NCBI GenBank assembly: GCA_026391115.1
Contig: JAPLER010000030.1
Coordinates: 1 to 10,369 of the forward strand
Direction of reading: 5' to 3'
From: Bacteroidota bacterium
GTDB lineage: Bacteria; Bacteroidota; Bacteroidia; Chitinophagales; Chitinophagaceae
DNA: 10,369 nucleotides
The number at the start of each line of letters is the position of its first letter. The stretch's first letter is position 1. Both the position numbers and the translations under genes were made by a program. Below, in pieces: positions 8,401-10,369 of the stretch. The notes under the pieces were generated by a model that saw only the letters and a list, made by a program, of their open reading frames with translations, had not been told where the DNA came from and did no database searches.

Positions 8401-9007
8401 TGCTACCTAAACCAACTATATGCAACACAGGGTTGCTTACAGGTTGACTGAATGTTATAGTTATATCACCAAAATAATATCTCCCATTTGTTACTGCACT
8501 ACTAGCATATAAACCTTCAACGCTATTATAAAAATAAAATCCATAGTTATCAGTTGTATTTATTCCTGTTGATGTTGGACCATTTGAATTTGATGTATAT
8601 TGATTATTTACAGGATTATCTACCGTATTTAAACTATTATAAACAGGCATTTGTGTTGCTACCGTGCCATAGCTATTTACTCTTCCTCCAAAATTAATTG
8701 CCTTTCCTGTATTTATTGTTGTGGTTGATATGCTGTTGTATTGTTGATTAGATATAGATGCTGTAACCGTTATTGTTGGGTTGAATGCAACAAACGACGA
8801 GCCACTTGTGTTTTGCAACAAGTTTGCTGTTTGACTTGCAGTGGTTAATCCATTTGGGGCAGATGGATAACTTCCATTAACAAGTTCTAATTGTGTTTGA
8901 GATACAGCCTGGTTAATAAATAATATTAACATCACCCCAAAAGAACACAAGTGTCTTTTGAAGCTTGCCCAAGGCTTTCTTTTTTTCAACAAATTGGTTA
9001 ACAACAT
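5480..9007 (-). CDS. Secreted multidomain protein with T9SS type A sorting domain
   Basis: This 1175-residue protein starts with a positively charged, then hydrophobic signal region (about 1-36, cleavage probably near AVSQ). In order I see: an unrecognised Asn/Thr/Ser-rich beta domain (about 40-305); an SdrD_B/Cna_B-like beta sandwich (about 308-378, TLTGNVFDDANG to GDGNYTVQV); two Ig-like domains, each with a YQWYKD strand and TYS strand (about 440-515 and 518-597); a six-glycine linker (607-612); an unrecognised globular region (about 613-835); further beta domains; a possible carbohydrate-binding-like jelly roll (about 962-1075); and a sorting domain (about 1088-1174) with the diagnostic VYPNPNNGKF start and a KKVYMQ end. 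The C-terminal domain predicts export across the outer membrane by T9SS and attachment or release at the surface. No catalytic motif is recognised. An AAAGGA abuts the ATG. Its own terminator follows. The secretion call is firm; the function is unknown. Confidence 0.9.
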   Translation of the reverse strand: MLLTNLLKKRKPWASFKRHLCSFGVMLILFINQAVSQTQLELVNGSYPSAPNGLTTASQTANLLQNTSGSSFVAFNPTITVTASISNQQYNSISTTTINTGKAINFGGRVNSYGTVATQMPVYNSLNTVDNPVNNQYTSNSNGPTSTGINTTDNYGFYFYNSVEGLYASSAVTNGRYYFGDITITFSQPVSNPVLHIVGLGSNVLFGTLDRQGFSTELELQTSGIVLSKLSGSTDLNVTNNKILNTALIPSFDCSNGAACGSVKIQGSNITSLTFKVFVRGDGNGTAWGHTAITAGDEFMLSASINTPVTLTGNVFDDANGLTDNIVYGTGTNIGGSLFVNLVDNNNLVVASSVIANDGTYSFSNIGDGNYTVQVTTIQGTQGNAAPAIILPVSWINTGENLGSGIGNDGTPNGKLPIVVNGNNISNANFGLTLCSNAIATNVTASGATTACLGTGLTLTSTAAVNYQWYKDTTPVAGATSQSFIPTVSGTYSMHIITGGGACNISSNSIAVVINYAATPSITPNDTAVICPANQDKLCPAVWGYSNYQWYKDSVAVAAPQGTASCLYPTTAGTYSLAAQNGSGCWSLQSEKVYVKIDTACSQIVTGGGGGGLETKPLGDVIAIRLYGNAINSKSTDFDYTQTKNYISNSGTIINGNNKIVLADIIPQTTNNTTNSYVSTPTDLIAFTNAIDILSVDYTNNSNCKAVVLGTQTIGDVYGHTKPICDRLKDAKLLEVKIAKVAGINMISSKLQQRDGVVEYCINFSIGLNKNDGKLSVQSNWLTDNYIHQDTMFNFQVWSVSYNMSKTLAEQMITKLKTYLPVVAHHNNVIDAPVAYIKSVRREKNILEITVTNPTNNTSGIFEIVEKANENSSTAKKSIPFNVAANTTSVIKLNVSDVYEDNVYMNLGTNVDMVYMTDGGWSADYDKSNTTLNKFIISNNIVSIKENEYPLFRKVRVEASTKNYVSAYKLVKGGGIERDFSQYKAIKFNATSIAGASVKITLIKKGVLDWNNQYTYTLPVNTVENEYTVSLSQFVSKTTANKITANDITAISFTWQNGKNTNANIGGSLSNIRFTTIDAANAQTVTSNDIGVYPNPNNGKFKVVFNADTDKPVALKLTDASTGRIIYTQFINAKKGTNTVEVNINQFFASDMYILSIEADDIRYQSKKVYMQKLK
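7172..7189 (-). repeat. Six-glycine codon run (trinucleotide microsatellite) in a linker
   Basis: A run of ACC-type triplets on the plus strand encodes Gly607-Gly612 on the minus strand. It lies between the second Ig-like domain and the following globular region of the T9SS-secreted protein. It looks like a flexible hinge whose length could change by slippage without breaking the frame. Confidence 0.8.
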
Positions 9008-9179
9008 TCCTTTGAGTTAATAATTAATATATTATTTTATCAAAGAATACAGGATTTATTCTAAGGGTTTTATACACGGTCCAGATTTTAACAATACAAT
9101 AACTGCTGTTTTGCACTTGGTTATCGTTCACTTAAAGCATTATATTAAAACAAGCCTTAAGTATTTTTTGGTGGTTAAA

Positions 9180-9208
9180 GTACCAACATCCCAAGAAGAT
9201 GTTGGCAC
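9180..9208 (-). other. Stem-loop in the leader region of the T9SS-secreted protein gene
   Basis: Arms of 11 bases (9208-9198 and 9190-9180) enclose a 7-base loop. Read on the minus strand, all 11 pairs form with one G-U; on the plus strand that pair becomes A-C. This asymmetry suggests the structure acts in minus-strand RNA. Only a weak TTT follows, so it is not a standard terminator. It lies 173 bases before the ATG at 9007 and could be part of the 5' leader, a processing site, or part of a dispersed element. Confidence 0.5.
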
Positions 9209-9297
9209 TCAACCGAAATTTTCATATTCTTAAAGCTACATTTCAGATAGCTAGTTTATTTTACCAAATCCTGACACTTTGTCCTCTTTTACTCATT

Positions 9298-9482
9298 TTA
9301 TAAGCCTGAAAGCTTATTTTTCCTATCGGAATGTCCATCTAGTGACTCGGAATGGGCATCTAAACAATCCTGATGACCAACAAAAAACTCCCCCTTAGCT
9401 TCCCAATTCTCCTTTTGTGTATCTAAGAACTCTTTATCTGCATATTAATGTTCCATTTACGTAATTCACCACTCTTTTTCAT
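9298..9482 (-). pseudogene. Probable decayed small gene with heptad repeats
   Basis: On the minus strand, ATG 9482 opens a 19-codon frame beginning MKKSGELRKWNINM and ending at a TAG (9425-9423). A second frame, one base displaced, is open from about 9444 to a TAA at 9300-9298; it contains no ATG and encodes a hydrophilic, protein-like 47 residues starting ADKEFLDTQKENWEAKGEFF and closing KNKLSGL. Joining the two near 9441 would need one inserted base (ATGGCA instead of ATGCA) and would give a protein of about 62 residues. The second part holds three consecutive heptads, GHQDCLD, AHSESLD and GHSDRKN. I do not recognise the family. There is no membrane segment or signal peptide. The proposal rests on residue composition and the in-phase repeat, so chance remains possible. 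Confidence 0.35.
9316..9378 (-). repeat. Three 21-base tandem repeats
   Basis: Units at 9378-9358, 9357-9337 and 9336-9316 (minus strand) follow each other without gaps. The clearest match is a 16-base near-repeat on the plus strand, 9326-9341 against 9347-9362, with two mismatches. Each unit translates as a heptad with His at position 2 and an acidic residue at position 4; the first two end in Leu-Asp. The 21-base period keeps a reading frame, which fits a coding origin. Confidence 0.6.
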
Positions 9483-9505
9483 TATTCTGGTTCATATACT
9501 TTAGA

Positions 9506-9540
9506 AAACACTGTAAAGGTTTAAAACCTTTACAGTGTTT
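9506..9540 (-). terminator. Perfect 14-bp inverted repeat, likely terminator of the adhesin gene
   Basis: Arms 9506-9519 and 9527-9540 are perfectly complementary around TTTAAAA; counting the inner TTT/AAA the palindrome reaches 17 bases per arm about a single central base. It begins 9 bases past the adhesin stop codon. On the minus strand the 3' arm ends in TTTT, a short U tract. The arms are flanked by TTTT/AAAA, so it could work weakly in both directions. Confidence 0.65.
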
Positions 9541-9549
9541 AGAATTTTG

Positions 9550-10369
9550 TTATCCGTTTGCCTTAGGATTAATTGTTATAATATATGTTACAGTTGTTAC
9601 ACAACCACTACCATTTGTTACAGTGTAGCTTATTGTTACAGTTCCTGTTGAAACACCAGTTACAACTCCACTTGCTGAAACAGTTGCTATTGCAGTATTT
9701 GAAGAAGTCCAAACGCCACCAGACGTTGTTGAGCTAAGTGTTATTACATCAGTTACTGCATTTATTGTATTACCAGTTATTGGTGCTACAATTGGTAAAG
9801 CATTTACTGTTACTGTTGTAGCAACTGAATCTGTACAACCATTGCCATTTGTTACAGTATATCTAATGATGCTTGTTCCCGCACTGATACCACTTACTAA
9901 TCCTGTACTATTAATAGTTGCAACACTTGTGTTTGTTGATGTCCAAACACCACTTGCAGTTGCATCAGCTAGTTGTGTTGTTGAGCTTGCACACACACTC
10001 GTTGTGCCTGTTATTGGTGCTATTACTGGAAGTGCATTTACTGTTACTGTTGTAGCAACTGAATCTGTACAACCATTTCCATTCGTTACTGTATATCTGA
10101 TGATGCTTGTTCCTGCTGTAACACCTGTTACCACTCCACTTGCATTGATTGTTGCAACGCCTGTGCTTACTGATTTCCAAGTACCACCTGCTGTTGCATC
10201 TGCTAATGGCGTTGTTTGACCCACACACACTATTGTTGTTCCTGTGATAGCTGCAATTACTGGTAAAGCATTTACTGTTACTGTTGTAGCAACTGAATCT
10301 GTACAACCATTACCATTTGTTACTGTGTAACGTATGATTGATGTTCCTGCTGTAACGCCTGTTACCACG
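9550..10369 (-). CDS. Ig-like tandem-repeat surface adhesin, C-terminal part
   Basis: This gene enters from the right edge, so its start is not in the window; the GTG at 10368 is only an internal codon. The 272 visible codons are three full 78-residue units and a 38-residue last part, each resembling a bacterial Ig-like (BIG_2-type) beta sandwich. A unit contains GTSIIRYTVTNGNGCTDSVA, then TTVTVNALPVIAPITG, a variable stretch with VC, and a VATIN-type strand leading to the next VVTGV. Such proteins in Bacteroidota are secreted, Thr/Ser/Val-rich stalks or adhesins, usually exported by T9SS. Oddly, the protein ends TYIITINPKANG and stops, with neither a type A (PNPxxG) sorting domain nor a gliding-motility C-terminal domain. 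It may be C-terminally truncated, or a non-T9SS protein. A strong hairpin follows. Confidence 0.9.
   Translation of the reverse strand, partial: VVTGVTAGTSIIRYTVTNGNGCTDSVATTVTVNALPVIAAITGTTIVCVGQTTPLADATAGGTWKSVSTGVATINASGVVTGVTAGTSIIRYTVTNGNGCTDSVATTVTVNALPVIAPITGTTSVCASSTTQLADATASGVWTSTNTSVATINSTGLVSGISAGTSIIRYTVTNGNGCTDSVATTVTVNALPIVAPITGNTINAVTDVITLSSTTSGGVWTSSNTAIATVSASGVVTGVSTGTVTISYTVTNGSGCVTTVTYIITINPKANG
9667..10368 (-). repeat. Three 234-bp tandem coding repeats
   Basis: Units occupy 10368-10135, 10134-9901 and 9900-9667; a partial fourth follows to 9553. A block of over 40 bases beginning at 9800, 10034 and 10268 on the plus strand is identical in all three, including third codon positions. 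The remainder of each unit diverges. The exact 234-base spacing and silent-site identity show recent duplication or gene conversion confined to one half of the unit. Confidence 0.92.

Larger units (their letters stand above)
9008..9549. other. 542-base gap without an intact gene
   Basis: This is by far the longest non-coding stretch in an otherwise packed window. It separates two minus-strand surface-protein genes, so it should hold the 3' end signals of the right-hand gene and the promoter and leader of the 5480-9007 gene. It also contains a stem-loop (9180-9208), a probable decayed small gene with three 21-base tandem repeats (9298-9482), and a long inverted repeat (9506-9540). A TATTCTTTG at 9055-9047 on the minus strand resembles the -7 box but with one extra spacer base, so I do not call it a promoter. 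No tRNA or known riboswitch is recognised. Confidence 0.7.

Noticed and set aside
8091..8447. A plus-strand frame of 118 codons inside the T9SS-secreted protein gene.
   Set aside because: It lies wholly antisense to a well-supported gene whose composition explains it and shows no domain or start signal. The same applies to the plus-strand frames at 6654, 7325 and 7623.
9024..9233. A plus-strand stretch open for 69 codons, ending KVPTSQEDVGTQPKFSYS before a stop.
   Set aside because: It has no ATG or GTG in a plausible place for most of its length and only TTG codons further in. It overlaps the stem-loop, and it runs across the expected promoter and leader region of the 5480-9007 gene. I keep it only as part of the argument for a dispersed element.
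9300..9321. A small hairpin (ATAAGC and GCTTAT around CTGAAA) followed by T residues on the plus strand, considered as a terminator.
   Set aside because: The stem is only six pairs, mostly A-T, and no plus-strand gene lies upstream for it to terminate.
9842..10306. Open frames on both strands across the adhesin repeats (9842-10219 plus and 9965-10306 minus).
   Set aside because: These are periodic shadows of the 234-bp repeats; a stop-free alternate frame in one unit is copied into the next. The real frame is the one giving regular Ig-like strands.
9800..10312. Identical blocks of over 40 bases recurring three times, considered as a CRISPR array.
   Set aside because: The spacing is 234 bases, the blocks lie in a continuous coding frame, and the intervening sequences are homologous rather than unrelated spacers.

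Overview
The window is AT-rich, gene-dense bacterial DNA, almost certainly from the Bacteroidota and most likely near Chitinophagales. This rests on a C-terminal type IX secretion (T9SS) sorting domain, an OmpA/PD40/TPR protein of PorE-like architecture, TAnnTTTG promoter boxes with no obvious Shine-Dalgarno sequences, a futalosine-pathway mqnC, and a surface protein of tandem Ig-like repeats. The lineage is inferred from gene content only.

Layout, left to right. Positions 1-290 (minus) hold the N-terminal 96 codons of glycine dehydrogenase GcvP, running off the left edge. Upstream of it (350-765, minus) lies an FKBP-type peptidyl-prolyl isomerase whose reading frame is broken just before its last beta strand. 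Divergent from it is a membrane-anchored endonuclease/exonuclease/phosphatase-fold protein (888-1979, plus). This converges, with a 3-base gap, on a 639-residue PorE-like OmpA protein (1983-3902, minus). A compact divergent promoter region separates that gene from a small eight-cysteine DUF1272 protein (3992-4207, plus), followed on the same strand by mqnC (4287-5411). Converging on mqnC is a 1175-residue secreted protein with a T9SS sorting domain (5480-9007, minus) and its own hairpin terminator.

Positions 9008-9549 form a 542-base gap with no intact gene. It contains a stem-loop at 9180-9208, three 21-base tandem repeats inside what looks like a frameshifted small gene (9298-9482), and a strong inverted repeat at 9506-9540. 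At the right edge (9550-10369, minus) is the C-terminal part of a large repeat adhesin built from 78-residue (234-bp) Ig-like units. It ends without a visible sorting domain.

The two right-hand genes are surface or secreted proteins, and the PorE-like protein has the architecture of a T9SS envelope anchor. The rest is housekeeping: one-carbon metabolism (gcvP), menaquinone synthesis (mqnC) and protein folding (FKBP). I see no clearly new multi-gene system. The points most worth checking are the broken FKBP gene, the decayed repeat-bearing element in the 9.0-9.5 kb gap, and the homogenised adhesin repeats with an abrupt C-terminus.
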